DNA of 64,000 bases from Pisaster brevispinus. Lineage: Eukaryota > Echinodermata > Asteroidea > Forcipulatida > Asteriidae. Position 1 is the first letter of the stretch; each line of letters opens with the position of its first letter. The notes under the pieces were generated by a model. That model made no database searches. It was not told the origin of the DNA and saw only the letters and a list, made by a program, of their open reading frames with translations. Of this stretch, positions 26,901 through 37,966 are shown piece after piece. The position numbers were made by a program, and so were the translations under genes. The stretch covers positions 14,046,087 through 14,110,086 of the forward strand of contig JAMKCF010000015.1 in the NCBI GenBank assembly GCA_023634235.1. The letters run 5' to 3'.

Positions 26901-29755
26901 AGAGTGCCCCTTACCAGAGGAAAATTGCTGTGCCCCTTCAAGAGCGAAGTTCAAGGCCTAAATATGTTTGGGTTAAAAAGACACTAGGTTGGTCAGAGTT
27001 ATCAGTTTCTGTCGTCGTTGAAAGATGAAAACATTTTGGGTGGAAATTATACAAAAAACAATGCCTGTTTTGGAGACTGCAACTTTGCCCAGACGTGGAT
27101 CAAGGCACCAAGTGATGTAATGAATAACGACAGAATATCCTATCGATGCTTTCTGCAACGTAAAAAAATGACCACCGCTAGTCTGCCCCCCAAAAAGAAT
27201 TGTGGATAAACATGTCATCTGATCTGAAGAGGTCAAAGGGAAGGTAAAACTACAGCTTCCTACCTTGCAAGGGGAGAGTTGTGCGCTGTCCTGACACTGG
27301 GGAAGTCAACGGTACCTGCCTGATCTAAGACCGGTACTCCGGGTATAAACTTGAGACTGTTGGGGTTGGGCGTGTCTTGTGTTTGAATGAACATCCCTCT
27401 CACTGTAAACAACAACAAAACAAACACAAACAATATGAGTTTTCCAGGTCAACTTCAGGAAAACTTAAATCAGTTTCGTCAATTCGTTCAAACTAGGGTA
27501 TCTTTTTAGCTACAATTGCATTCAATTTCGTTTTTAGGCACACATGACTTTGTTCTTCTCATTCAGGTTTGTTTGATCATTCTATTTAATTTATAGACAT
27601 TCAAGACTAGACTTTCACCAGTTTTCAGCTGAATTTCTACAACCTATTTACAATGGATGGAACTGAATGGTTGACCAGGCTCGTGCTGTTGGCTTTTGAG
27701 AAATTGAATTATCTTATTTGACCAGTGAATGCTAAACTGTTGAAATTGAATTACTATTTTTGACTGCTGATGCAATCAGTCAGCCAGTCAGTCAGGTAAG
27801 TCATTGGTCAGGTCAGTAGGTCAGCCAGGTCAGTCAGTCGATTAGGTCAGGTCAGTCAGTTGATTAGGTCAGTCAGTCAGTCCGGTTCAATCAGTCGGTC
27901 AGGTCAGTCAGTCGGTCAGGTCAGTCAGGTCAGTCAGTCAGTAAGGTCAGGTCAGTCAATCAGTAAGGTCAGTCCTAGTCGGTCAGGTCAGTCAGACAGT
28001 CAGGTCGTCAGGTCAGTTAGGTTGAGGCAGTCGGTCAGGTCAGTCAGTCGGTCAGGTCAGTCAGGTCAGTCAGGTCAGTCAGTCAGTAAGGTCAGGTCAG
28101 TCAATCAGTAAGGTCAGTCCTAGTCGGTCAGGTCAGTCAGGCAGTCAGGTTGTCAGGTCGTCAGGTCAGTCAGTCTGTCGATCACGTCAGTTAGGTTGAG
28201 GCAGTCAGTCTGTCTGGTCAGTCAGGTCGTCAGGTCAGTCAGTCAGGTCAGTCAGTCTGTCTGGTCAGTTAGGTTGAGTCAGTCGGTCAGGTCAGTCAGT
28301 CGGTCAGGTCAGTTAGATCGAGTCAGTCGGTCAGGTCAGTCAGACAGTCAGGTCGTCAGGTCAGTCAGTCTGTCGATCAGGTCAGTTAGGTTGAGGCAGT
28401 CAGTCTGTCTGGTCAGTCAGGTCGTCAGGTCAGTCAGTCAGGTCAGTCAGTCAGATCAGTCAGTCAGGTCAGTCAGGTCAGTCAGTCGGTCAGGTCAGTT
28501 AGGTCGAGTCAGTCGGTCAGGTCAGTCAGTCTGTCTGGTCAGTCAGACAGTCAGATCAGTCAACCAGGTCAGTCAGGTCGTCAGGTCAGTCAGTCGGTCA
28601 GGTCAGTTAGGTTGAGGCAGTCAGTCTGTCTGGTTAGTCAGTCGGTCAGGTCGTCAGGTCAGTCAGTCAGTCAGGTCAGTCAGTCTGTCTGGTCAGTCAG
28701 TCAGGTCAGACAGTCGGTCAGGCTAGATGTTGGAGAATTAGAACCTCCATTTTCTAAGCTCAGACTCCCATCCTACCTTGTTGCGTTGAGATTACTGGGA
28801 GACATCTTCCAAGGAGCTCTGGACGTTTCTTTCTGGTAGTCTGGTGGTTGCTGGTCTGTAAGAAATGAACTCCACGTGTGGACGCTGCTGGGGTCTCCCA
28901 AGACTGCAGCCTACTAGCACTAAACAAAAAGTAGGGAGTACATTCACTACATTCATGAACATTAGATGTTACTTTTGCATTGGGGTTAAAGTTTGGTTGC
29001 ACCCATACACCAATGACTGTAAAGCCTGTGAAATTGTTGCGGTACCCACTGCTAAAATCTAGGATTTGAAATGCCTCTAGCTACCAGGCAGTCACGTTTG
29101 TGCAGCTGGTAAGACATCTGCTCTTCAATAAGAATGGCAAAGGTCGTGGGTCGAATTCCAAGTGTGCTGCTGTTGATTTTCTTTCACAGAACTCGGGAAA
29201 AAATACAGCGCTTCAAAAAGACAAAAAAATAATAGACCTTACCCCCAATCCGCCTGGTTAATTTTGCTGAATGGCCGAAAGGTGTTGTGGGAAGGAAAAG
29301 GGAGCACAGTATGCCCCTTTTCCCTTCCCACAATGCCTTTCGGCCATTCAGCAAAATCAACCGAGCGTTAATCACGATAAGGTCTATTTGATTTTTGCAT
29401 TTATATCAAGTAGGACCTCCCTAATAAACCCCTAAGGAAACTGACTAGATAAAGTATAAATAAATTTACGGTGAACAAGAAAAATCAATTAACTACAATA
29501 CAAATTACAATCAAAACTAGATTTATTTTGACTGCGACAAGTTAGTTTTACTCCTTTTTAGGAAGAATTTCAAATCATGCCTGTTTTATTAACCTTTTCC
29601 ATATCTTACGGAATATATTTGACAGAGAGCTAGCACAATTTTAATTGGTATAAAAGGCTGCAATTAACTTGTTTTTTTACTTACAGCCTACTTGAATTAA
29701 CCACAGAAATCCGTCGCAGAGATTGCAACAACATTCCCCTGCTGTACGCAGCCAT
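23973..29755 (-). CDS. NFU1: NFU1 iron-sulfur cluster scaffold, mitochondrial (complete)
   Basis: NFU1 acts late in mitochondrial iron-sulfur assembly, delivering [4Fe-4S] clusters to targets such as lipoate synthase and complex II. Seven minus-strand exons join in phase: 29685-29755, 28777-28919, 27264-27402, 25961-26145, 25079-25182, 24408-24542, 23973-24050. They encode 284 aa against 254 in human. Residues 1-75 or so form a basic, Ser/Arg-rich presequence ([19 protein letters not shown]). Then comes the Nfu N domain ([42 protein letters not shown]), an acidic hinge ([18 protein letters not shown]), and the NifU-like domain with the cluster-binding CTSC ([20 protein letters not shown]). 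The tail is acidic ([13 protein letters not shown]). The start ATG sits in an AAGATGGC context. Every boundary is a consensus GT-AG site. Confidence 0.97.
24051..24407. mobile_element. NFU1 last intron with tRNA-derived SINE
   Basis: At about 24130-24290 gtgtgggttcgaatcctggc is followed by ggacacctgtgtcctcgagc, the same family as the copy at 480. A C-rich tract follows at 24371-24389. Confidence 0.6.
24543..25078. other. NFU1 intron with family B fragment
   Basis: A partial MITE (cgctcagtaagtacag...gtaagcagagccatgaaat) lies at 24793-24868. A polypyrimidine run is at 25020-25070. No gene. Confidence 0.5.
25184..25217. repeat. (AAT/AAC)n microsatellite at NFU1 exon 5 acceptor
   Basis: On the minus strand the run of ATT/GTT triplets leads straight into the ttattag acceptor of exon 25079-25182, so it serves as the upstream part of the splice site. 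Confidence 0.8.
25335..25665 (-). mobile_element. tRNA-derived SINE, near complete
   Basis: Read on the minus strand it has a B box (gggttcgaatcctggtcatg), then gacacttgtgtccttgagca, and ends toward gcgctatatacgaac. The most complete copy of the family at 480 and 24130. It lies in an NFU1 intron. Confidence 0.7.
25723..25950 (+). mobile_element. tRNA-headed SINE, copy 2 (body)
   Basis: Inverted relative to 13985-14270, sharing agtcagtttcc...tgatatttgaaatga and gaatggcttctgactggca. The tRNA head is largely gone. Confidence 0.6.
26210..26310 (+). repeat. Dispersed repeat also found near 58640
   Basis: 'gaatttaacactggaccaca' to 'ggcccggg..cagtaaactca' matches the inverted sequence at 58635-58730 (agtttactggcccg, gtggttccagtgtaaaattt). 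Confidence 0.5.
26503..26650. mobile_element. Short inverted-repeat element
   Basis: ggggccgattttcacagaga at the left mirrors gtgctttgcgaaatcggcc at the right. The interior has paired 'gatcttaagc' and 'catcttaagatgaatc'. Non-coding, NFU1 intron. Confidence 0.6.
27772..28722 (+). repeat. GTCA/GGTCA tandem array in NFU1 intron 2
   Basis: Nearly a kilobase built of GTCA, GGTCA and GTCGGTCA steps with little else. It leaves accidental open frames of V/R/S/Q. Perfect AGGTCA hexamers occur throughout, and at 28054, 28063 and 28072 three stand in a row with 3-bp gaps. It ends about 55 bp from the exon at 28777-28919. Confidence 0.9.
28965..29180 (+). mobile_element. SINE-like repeat, copy 1
   Basis: It shares 'gcattggggttaaagtttgg' and 'tgcggtacccactgctaaaa' with 45160-45345. 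Both are followed by a tRNA-like head. NFU1 intron 1. Confidence 0.55.
29231..29389. mobile_element. Near-palindromic hairpin element in NFU1 intron 1
   Basis: atagacctta at the left end mirrors taaggtctat at the right. Inside, 29262-29302 (ttttgctgaatggccgaaag...) is nearly an exact inverted copy of 29314-29356, separated by about 11 bp. RNA from either strand would fold into a long stem of some 40 bp. Confidence 0.85.
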
Positions 29756-29971
29756 CTTGATGTGAACAAAAAACAAGCCGTGTAGCGCCCTCTCTTGTTA
29801 AAGAATTGCACGAATTTAAAGAGTACACAATTCACAACAAACAATTCCGTTTCCAGACAACAGTAAATAAGAAAAATAATAATTATAGGATTCTGGTCTT
29901 CGATAAACTTGCTTTTTGTGTCTAAATTTTATTCACAACAAAAGGACTGACATTAGAGAATACGATCCAGA
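29756..29971. promoter_or_regulatory. Shared head-to-head promoter region of NFU1 and UPF0728
   Basis: Only 216 bp separate the two start codons, so 5' UTRs and core promoters must overlap or lie very close. On the minus strand the NFU1 ATG lies within caagatggctgcg, a good match to the YY1 site (AANATGGC) that often overlaps starts of housekeeping genes. No clear TATA box is seen. Bidirectional transcription is inferred from layout. Confidence 0.6.
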
Positions 29972-30860
29972 ATGCCTAAAAATGCGATAGTAACGGTACG
30001 GTACGGTCCGTATCGTGCGTGTGGAATCGTCGAACACAGGACATCGCGATTGGAAGGTTTGCAAGGTGAAAAAATGAAATCCAAAATTTTAATAATTTCA
30101 TTCTATTTCTAATCTAGATTATTCATTTAAAAAATATATATACATAAAAACATTATATGAAAATTACTCTTACTAACGTGGTTATTTTTAAGGCTAAAAA
30201 TTATAATACCTGATACTGTGTGTTACTGTTATTTTAAGTTAATATTTAATAAAATGTAGGAAATATAAAAAGGCTGTGCTGCTCCAAAAACGAAATCAAA
30301 TAAAAATAAGAAGAAACAAATATATATTAATAGTATTTTGTATCTCCCAACTAGCGCTGCTGTCAGAAGATGGTCACACGGTAGAGCTAAGTCCCACCGA
30401 TGACTGGAACACCGTAGAGCTTATTGTCAACGGAGAGACAGTGTACCAATGTGACATCACACAAATGGACTATGGTAAGTCCAAATTATTTCCTTTAAAA
30501 TTTGTTCCCGTCGAAACTGCATGTAGTCAGGGTTTGGCTGTAAAAAAAATTTCCAAAAAACTAGAAAAAGTAAAAGCTCTTCAGATTGCTAAGATGTGCT
30601 AATTTATTATTTTTTTTTAATTGAAAAAGGCAAATATTAAAATCATATAAAAATTGATTCCATAACACATGTAATCTGATTGATTTTTCTGAAGGGCAAA
30701 CAAATAAGAAATCGATACAAATCTTAAGATCACATCCCTAAAATGTTTTGGGTCGCAACAATAAACCTGACAAATACCTTTGTTTTCCTCATCAGGGAGT
30801 GACGGCAAACTGGACAAGTTGTGTCATGACGCATTGGAAGCAGTCAGGAAGGCGTTCTAG
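29972..30860 (+). CDS. C10orf53: UPF0728 family protein (human C10orf53 orthologue), complete
   Basis: Three exons, 29972-30065, 30355-30474 and 30796-30860, join in phase 1 each time and encode 92 aa, the same length as the human protein. The N-terminus MPKNAIVTVRYGPYRACG, the internal DDWNTVELIVNGE and QCDI, and the C-terminal GSDGKLDKLCHDALEAVRKA line up with human C10orf53 along the full length. No signal peptide, membrane segment or known catalytic motif is visible. The family function is not established to my knowledge. The gene starts 216 bp from NFU1 in the opposite direction. All junctions are standard (gtgaaa/actag, gtaagt/atcag). A candidate poly(A) signal, aataaa, is at 31512, which would place a MITE in the 3' UTR. 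Confidence 0.95.
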
Positions 30861-31088
30861 ATTGGTTAGCCGGACGTCGGTGTTCCAAGGATGTACTTCT
30901 TCTGTCAAGTCCAGCTTTTTACCACCCTCAATCCTTCAAAACCTACCTGATGGGTTTTTGCCTGAATTTGAGGGATTTGGTAATGCAGTCAAATAACCCT
31001 TTCTTAAAATAGAACCAATAATTTTGTTTAAGCATTCTTGTGTTGAGCGACCAAAGAATGGCTGACTCGGATTTTGGACAAAAACCCT

Positions 31089-31275
31089 GGGCCCAATTTC
31101 ACAGATCAGCACAAAGAGTAGCTAAGCACAACAAAATGTTGCTTACTAAAATAAGGTTACCAGCCAAAATACCATGTCACACGTACCATCTGTGACTGGT
31201 ATCCTGTTAATTTTTGCATAATAGCAGGAAAAGTTTATGCAATATTTTGTGCTTAAGCAGCTTTATGAAATTTGG
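31089..31275 (+). mobile_element. MITE family A, likely in UPF0728 3' UTR
   Basis: gggcccaatttcacagatca at left, cttaagcagctttatgaaat at right, with the aaggttaccagcc and gtgactggtatcctg core. Confidence 0.7.
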
Positions 31276-31559
31276 AGACAATTATCAAAAGGAGACAATT
31301 TCCAACAAGAAAAATTTGTGTTGTTGAAAGACCCCATCCTTTCTTCTGTCAATATGAATTGTCCTCAGCACAAAGAGTTGCATCTACTTTTGACTTATGG
31401 TGGTAGAAGGAAGGTACCTGCACATTGCTTCACATCCAGTGGATCAGATAAAATGATTTTGTAAATGTCATTTCTTCAATTAACTTTTGTAAAATAGTGT
31501 ACAGCATGTTCAATAAATGAAAAAAATGTATTCTTATATCCTGTACGTTGAAATTTGTG

Positions 31560-31700
31560 AGAGTTTTAAGCCGTATCGGCGGCTACAGCTAGGGCTACAG
31601 CTGTTGCTAAGGGTGTTGCTAAGGATGTCATGTACTTCAACGCATGATGCGGAAATCAAGCTTCAGCCGTAGCCATCAAATTGGACACGGTCTCACTCCT
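31560..31700 (+). repeat. Dispersed repeat family G, copy 1
   Basis: cagctgttgctaagggtgtt and a closing 'ttggacacggtctca' recur at 35480-35605 (aactgttgctaagggtgtcg ... ttggacacgacct). A weaker copy is at 47490-47620 (attcggacacggcc). Confidence 0.6.
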
Positions 31701-31875
31701 TCCCATGCCAGCTAGGTCTTACAACCTGTCTTGAGCATGAAGCCAGACTTGTGAAGGTCTACGTCTTGATCAGTGTTCCACAACCACAAGTCTGCCTACT
31801 CGAACACTGATATGGTTCTTTTCTACCGATCTCATACATAGCTCTCTGTTTTTTGGGGTGCCCCTCCCCCCCCCC

Positions 31876-32126
31876 AACTTCATGGCTCTGCTTACCAACG
31901 AACTCTACGCTTGTGATCACCATTCTTCGCTTACAGGGCAAGCACCGAATTTCTGCACTAGCCGTGTATTAAGCGAAGAATAGCTAGTAACACGGAATAC
32001 ACACGCGCACGAGCAAAATTTCCCTGCCAACCAACCTGCGAAATACGCTTGACTTAAGCACGGAACTCCCTGCTTCCTTAAATGCTGATTCTTTGCTTAC
32101 ATTAAGCAGAGCCATGAAACTGGGCC
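31876..32126. mobile_element. MITE family B
   Basis: aacttcatggctctgcttac at left mirrors taagcagagccatgaaactg at right. The interior has aattctgcactagc-like and cttaagcac pieces. Confidence 0.65.
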
Positions 32127-33940
32127 ATGGGGGGGGGGGGGGGCAGGAGTAGCCCAGCTCAGAACCCTTGCCCCTCTCCCTCAAACGAATGGTTCAATAC
32201 ATTAAATAGCCCCCCCAATGTCTTTGTCCCCGTCGTCCCCCACCCCCACAATAAAATGTCTGGTCACATCACTAGCTTGATGACAGGTAATTAGTTGTTC
32301 TCGAAAATGTGCTCAAAACTGAAACAATGGAAGATTAACCGGTACTCTGCTGCCACCCAGTTCCTCCCCCGCCCTCCCCCCTTCGATACATAAATCAAGG
32401 CCAGCACCATCCAGTCTAAATAAACACTTGAAACAAACTCCACTTTATATTTACATTTTTGTACCAACTGAACAAATTTATTTATACATGATATTAATGG
32501 GATGTCCATAGTACATGAACAGTTCAACAAAAAAAAGTAAAACAAAACATACGTACATTTTAATACAATGCCGTTTATGTTTACACACAGTGCAAAAAAA
32601 TGAAACCAACACAATGGGAGTTCAACAGTATAACAACAACAAAAAAAGTCTGAAGCGTTTAAAACACTTTGCATTGGAGGTATTAAACATAACTTGTCCA
32701 CACTACTAGAAATTGGTTTAACTATCAAATATAAAACTGCACTACGGATTCTCCGTGCATGTACTGTTTATGTAGATCCAGATTATAAAACTTGAAACAA
32801 CAATGTAAACATCAAAAGTTGGCCGAGAAAGTGCTTGTTCCTTACAAAAATTGCAAACCTGTCCAATCCCCCTTCCACCAACCTCAGAAATTTGTTTGAA
32901 AAAAGTAGGCAGTCAAAGAAGTTAGTGTCTTGTAGATTTAATGGAAAATGGATGATCAATCTATTTCATCCAACTCTTGTTCTCTTGGGGTGGAGGAAGG
33001 GGGGGGGATAAGGTCCAAGGAAAAAGAATACCAAGGCATGTAAAAATCTGGCTTGCCTAATACCAATTCAAACTTAGGACAGGTTTTATGAACTTTCAAA
33101 TTTTTAAGCCGCCTTCAGCCCAAGTCACTATCGACCATCTGAAATCAGTCTGCCCAATTAAAACAACCTGTTCACCAAACGATTGAAAGTCAAAGAAAAG
33201 TTTTTTTCTAAATTTTTGCCAACTTTTAAAGGAACAAGACTTGTCGACCAAACCTGTTCGAATGCTGATAATAGACCTTTCTTGTTAAGTAAAACATTAA
33301 AATGCTATTTCAAAAAAACAAAAAGACGCTTCTCTTAATCTCGGAATCGCCCACGCCCCCAACAAAGCAGGCTGATAAAAAGGATATATATTCATAATTT
33401 AAAAAATAGTCATTAAGTTAATTTTGCCCTGTGTTGACCACGTTCGCTTTTCATGATTACTTCACATTTCCCTAAAATACAATTACTCCATTGAGGACAT
33501 TATTTCAAAACTGAGTTATCAAAACCTTGGAAGTTTAACAAGTCACAACAAAACAAACTACTTCCAAATAAACAAATGTTTTTCTTCTACGACCCGGCAA
33601 AATACAGCTTATTTGAGGATTAAAAGCCCTTAATCGATACTCGGCAAGCTCAAACTCACAAGTTGGTCAGGTTTGATGCAAGGGCAACTTTGTTAGTAAC
33701 GAGACTAACTTCAGTTTGCACAGGTATTCAACTTTGAAATTGGAAGAAAAAAACAAAACAACAAAAACATGAAGAAATAGCCAAACACACGTAACTTTGT
33801 GCAGTGTTTTTCATTTTTCTTCCGACACCAAAAGTGAAAAAAGATGAAATAAACTGCTGCTGAAAGGTTGTCTGCCTGTTTGCATTGGGTCCCGAAATTT
33901 AAAGTTCATTTTAAGGGTAATTGGGGCCACTTACCAACCA

Positions 33941-34132
33941 AGGCCCAATTTCATCAGGCTGCTTAAGCACAAATACTAGCTAAGCAGAACAAAATAATGC
34001 TTAATAGCAAAATAAGGTTACCAGCCAAACTACCATGTCTCAGTACAATCTGTGACTGGTATCCGGCTTAGTTTTGCTTAGAAAATTTTAAAGCAATATT
34101 TTCTTCTTAAGCAGTTCTATGAAATCGGGTCC
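33941..34132 (+). mobile_element. MITE family A
   Basis: aggcccaatttcatcaggct at left and ttaagcagttctatgaaatc at right are inverted. Full core present. Confidence 0.7.
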
Positions 34133-36354
34133 AGGGTTAAGGTTTTAGTTTGGCCTTCAAATGCGGTCATTTTTATCGCATAGTTCAAAAGTTCCAATCT
34201 CGTTGAAAGAATAAATACAATTGTAGCGCTGGTTCAGGATTATTTACAACCATCAAGTTCAAATGACTGGTAGTCAGGATCAATAAAGCTACAAAAATAA
34301 GCAGATAACCAGTCATAAATGGTGCTCATGACATTGTCATTTGGCCGGTAATCCTTTTTGGGTAAGCAACATTGTTTAACTTTGTGCTTGGCTAATTTTT
34401 ATTTTGGAGCTTATACCTTGCAATTTTTTTGGGTTGTGGTTTTCAAATGGATGGATCCAGTAAACAATGCCGGACCAACTTTGGTGCGCATGAGTAATAT
34501 ACACTCGGACCTATCCACACTATAGTTGCCACAGGTCCAACTATAGTTGGGATGGCCCAACTATAGTTGGGAAGGCCAACTCTAGTCAGAACTGTAGTTG
34601 GGAAATGATTGTAATTGGGACATCACTAATCTGCATTATGGTTGTTGTCCTGGAAGATATACAAAATAAAAAACTCATAAAATGTGGATCGATAGCCTAG
34701 GGCCTCTTAATACCCATCCTCTTTTTTTTACTCCCATCAATGAACTAAGCTCCGCCCCTTTATGCAAATAACCAATCGCAACATCAACTAAGCAACAAAA
34801 GTTGCTATTTGAATTGCTGACACAATGCTCGAGGGTCAGAGATGCACCTTACCATAGAAATGATAACCGTTGCTAGGCGGCTGCTACTACGGTGGGCGAG
34901 ATATTATGGATTTGGTCTCTTTGAGGCACTGTGTCGAAAGTAAAGGGTTTCAAAAGAAGGAGGCCATGGATACCAGCACATTTGGGGATTAACATGAAAC
35001 ATCGCTATCTTACAACAAAAAAGACTCTTCCCGTCCCTTAACAGTACAAAAAGTTTGCTTAGCACAGCGTAAGCAGAATACAAGTTACCGGCCAGAGTTC
35101 AATATAAATAGAAAACATCACTTGTGCCTGGTTCCCTGTCCGTTCTTACCAAAACGTTTGTAAAGCAATACTACCCGCTTCATAACAGAATTTGGGCCAG
35201 AATCAAAATCATGATGGACTTGTGAATGGATCTGCTGCCCTCTGTTGTTCAACCAATGCCAGCATATATTAAAACATGGCGGCAGATTTTGTTGTCCCCC
35301 TTAATAATGGGCAGTGTTTGGTCTCTTAATACATTACAAAAGAAATTTACACATTAACTTGGAGGAAAGTTTAACCATATAAAAAATAATGTTAAATATG
35401 CAATGATTCTCTGACATTTTTATAATTTCTTTACAATAGAACAATGACTTTTCAAATGCCCAATTGTTTCAACTTCAGACCTTGTTCTTAAAACCGTATC
35501 TGAATTGGCCGCTACCACAATTGCTGCAACTGTTGCTAAGGGTGTCGCTAAGGACCTTTTTGGTCCCCGATTTGGCCCCCAACTTGGACACGACCTTAGC
35601 TTTAGGTAGCTCCATCACAATGGGGGCATATAGTTACCCAGGTAAAAAAATTAAGTCTTTTCACTAGTACAGCACTATGTTCACCATGAGGGTAAACAAA
35701 GTGAACAATTTATTGTAAACAAATAATGGACTAGACTTCAAACAAAACTTCGGAAAACAAAATTTATCAGAATTGATCTTTTTTGTGTGTGCAGATTTCT
35801 TTAAAAAGCTGCAAGGAATTGGAAGCTCTTTTTTCAAAAAGACGATTTTCATCTCTAAAAGGAAATTGATTGGTTTAATTTTGACCCCCCCTCCCCCAAA
35901 AAAGAAAACTGAACTTCTTTTATAATAAACCTTTGCAATAGGCCCCGCCCCTTTATGCAATGACCAATCCAAAGACCAATGCATGCAAACAAGTCTAACA
36001 TTTTAAAAACCCACCGAACAAGTTTTTTTGCTATGTTGTTTGTGGGACAACGGCTAGGCTCGAAGAGACAAAGTGTCCACCCCATGAACGTGCCGTTGCT
36101 AGGCAGTTGCCATGGTGGGAGGGGCTTAATGGATCAACCTAAAGATTGACCCGTTAAGCTCCACCCACCACAGCAGGTGTCAGTGAACAAACGCCCAAGT
36201 GGGTGTAAACCATGAGTCTTGCTCCACCCTGCACCACAGACAAAATACACGATAATCAAAAAGCCATTTCTGTTAAAAAACAGAAACCATCATCTGTGGA
36301 AGTTTGACAGGAAGGGTCATATTTTGGTAGTTACTCCAAGAAGAACTTGTCTAA

Positions 36355-36590
36355 CTTTTTATCCGAAAGCCTGCTTGTTGTAAAGATGGTAATGGTAGTA
36401 AGCATGCTGTAAAATTATTTCGTTTTCGAAATATGTCAAAACATTTGAATTTCCAAAGATTGCCTATAGTTGTCCTTTGGAACTGTCCGTGGGGTCCGTT
36501 TATTTGCTGCCCTCAATTGCGATTGGTACCCGCTGTCACCTCGCTAAAAGTGGATGTATTTGATGTTCTTTGTGAAAACACTGTGACAGT
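36355..36590 (+). repeat. Dispersed repeat family E, copy 2
   Basis: Matches 15845-16140 in order: ggtaatggtagtaagcatgc, atttgaatttccaaagattg, gattggtacccgctgtcacc. Confidence 0.55.
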
Positions 36591-37966
36591 TCTTTAGTTT
36601 TCTCAACAAGTTAGGCACTGTATTCAGCTGAAATTTTCACAGGTGACTTTGATTGTATCTTTCTTGATAATTTTGCCTAAAAATCAGCATTAGGTTGACA
36701 AAAACCAAACGATGACCCTAACTTTAAACACAAGACAATAAAACTTGTTCTACTTCAAGAGATTCCATAAACCCAAATAATAAAACTTTAATGGAAAAAA
36801 AATTAACCTTTATCGCCATTATTTCAAAAAACTGAGGTGGGTTATCAATAATGGAGTAGTTTATGAAACAAAAATGAAGGTATCAGGAAAGATTGCGAAG
36901 GTCTGAAAATCATATCTGAAAAGCGGGGGAAGGGAAACATAACTAGGGTTGGAGACCTTTTTTTAGCTTCGAAGGAAAAAACTGTTTGTGGAAGATGGTC
37001 GTTTCAAATTTTACTCAACTAAAGAGCTCCATTTGGTTCTTGCATACAAAACAATTCTGAGTCATTACAAATACAATCCTTTCAGATAAAATAACTATTA
37101 GTACAAAAAAACAAAACAAAAAAACCGAGTACAAAATACGTTAGGATGAAGTGGTTGTGAAAGATCTGTACATCTTACGAAGGCCCTGAAATCATTTCAG
37201 ACTGGATCCTTGGGGAAATCAGGTTTCATCCAGGCTTCTAAAAGACTGTGGCAATGTGACCAACTTCTTCGGTGGTTACATTGTTTCAGGTACAAGAAAA
37301 AACATCGGCCGCGGGAGAGTTGGATATTGTCAACGATCATTTGTCGTCGACTTCATCTTGCAAATGATGAGAGGAAACGCAAGTTATTTAATCGTCCACA
37401 GCTTCCTTAGTGTAATGCATTTCCTTGCAATTTCGTTTTTTGTTTTACTTCATGCATTTTTATCCAGAAGAATTCGCCGACCACTCCTCGTTTTTGCCGG
37501 TACTTTTACTCAGTACTAAATAATCAACTACGTCGAAAACCACTATGCGTTGCAGCACGAATACATTTGATGAAAACATCAATGGAGGAGCCCAAAAAAA
37601 AAAGTTTAACCGCACTGGAAAAATAACTCCCGGCTTTTTGAAAAGTCTTTTTGTCATTTGCAGCACTGATGACACACATAATCAATAGTGACAGAGTTCT
37701 GTTTGAAAAACAGTAGTAGTTTTTTTTTTTCGTTTTTTTTTTCTTTCTTTTTTCTTTTTTTAAACATCAAGGTAACACAGTCGCTTTCCCCGTCTTGAAA
37801 AAAAAAAACACAACAGAAGTCTTGACGACTGAAGGGAAATGGCCGGTGGTACATCTCGTCTCGACTTCCTTTGTTATCTTTATTTATTTTTCAAATAAGT
37901 CTTCTATATACACTTTCGTTAAATTATGAAACAAGGTTTATTTTGTTGAAGGAGGTCCCGACGGAA

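Larger units (their letters stand above)
32130..37966. other. Intergenic DNA and TCF 3' UTR, no gene seen
   Basis: No open frame here has recognisable similarity. It contains family A MITEs (33941-34132, 34290-34411, 35040-35202), a short cluster of actatagttggg repeats at about 34520-34600, repeat G at 35480-35605 and repeat E at 36355-36590. On the minus strand candidate AATAAA signals for TCF lie close to its stop (tttatt at 37939 and 37880), so the TCF 3' UTR may be short; a longer one is not excluded. Confidence 0.5.

Noticed and set aside
27860..28839. Reading frames rich in SVRSGQ
   Set aside because: Direct product of the GTCA simple repeat within an NFU1 intron.
32291..32728. 145-residue minus-strand frame
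   Set aside because: Hydrophobic but without any recognisable motif, in AT-rich intergenic DNA with many chance frames.
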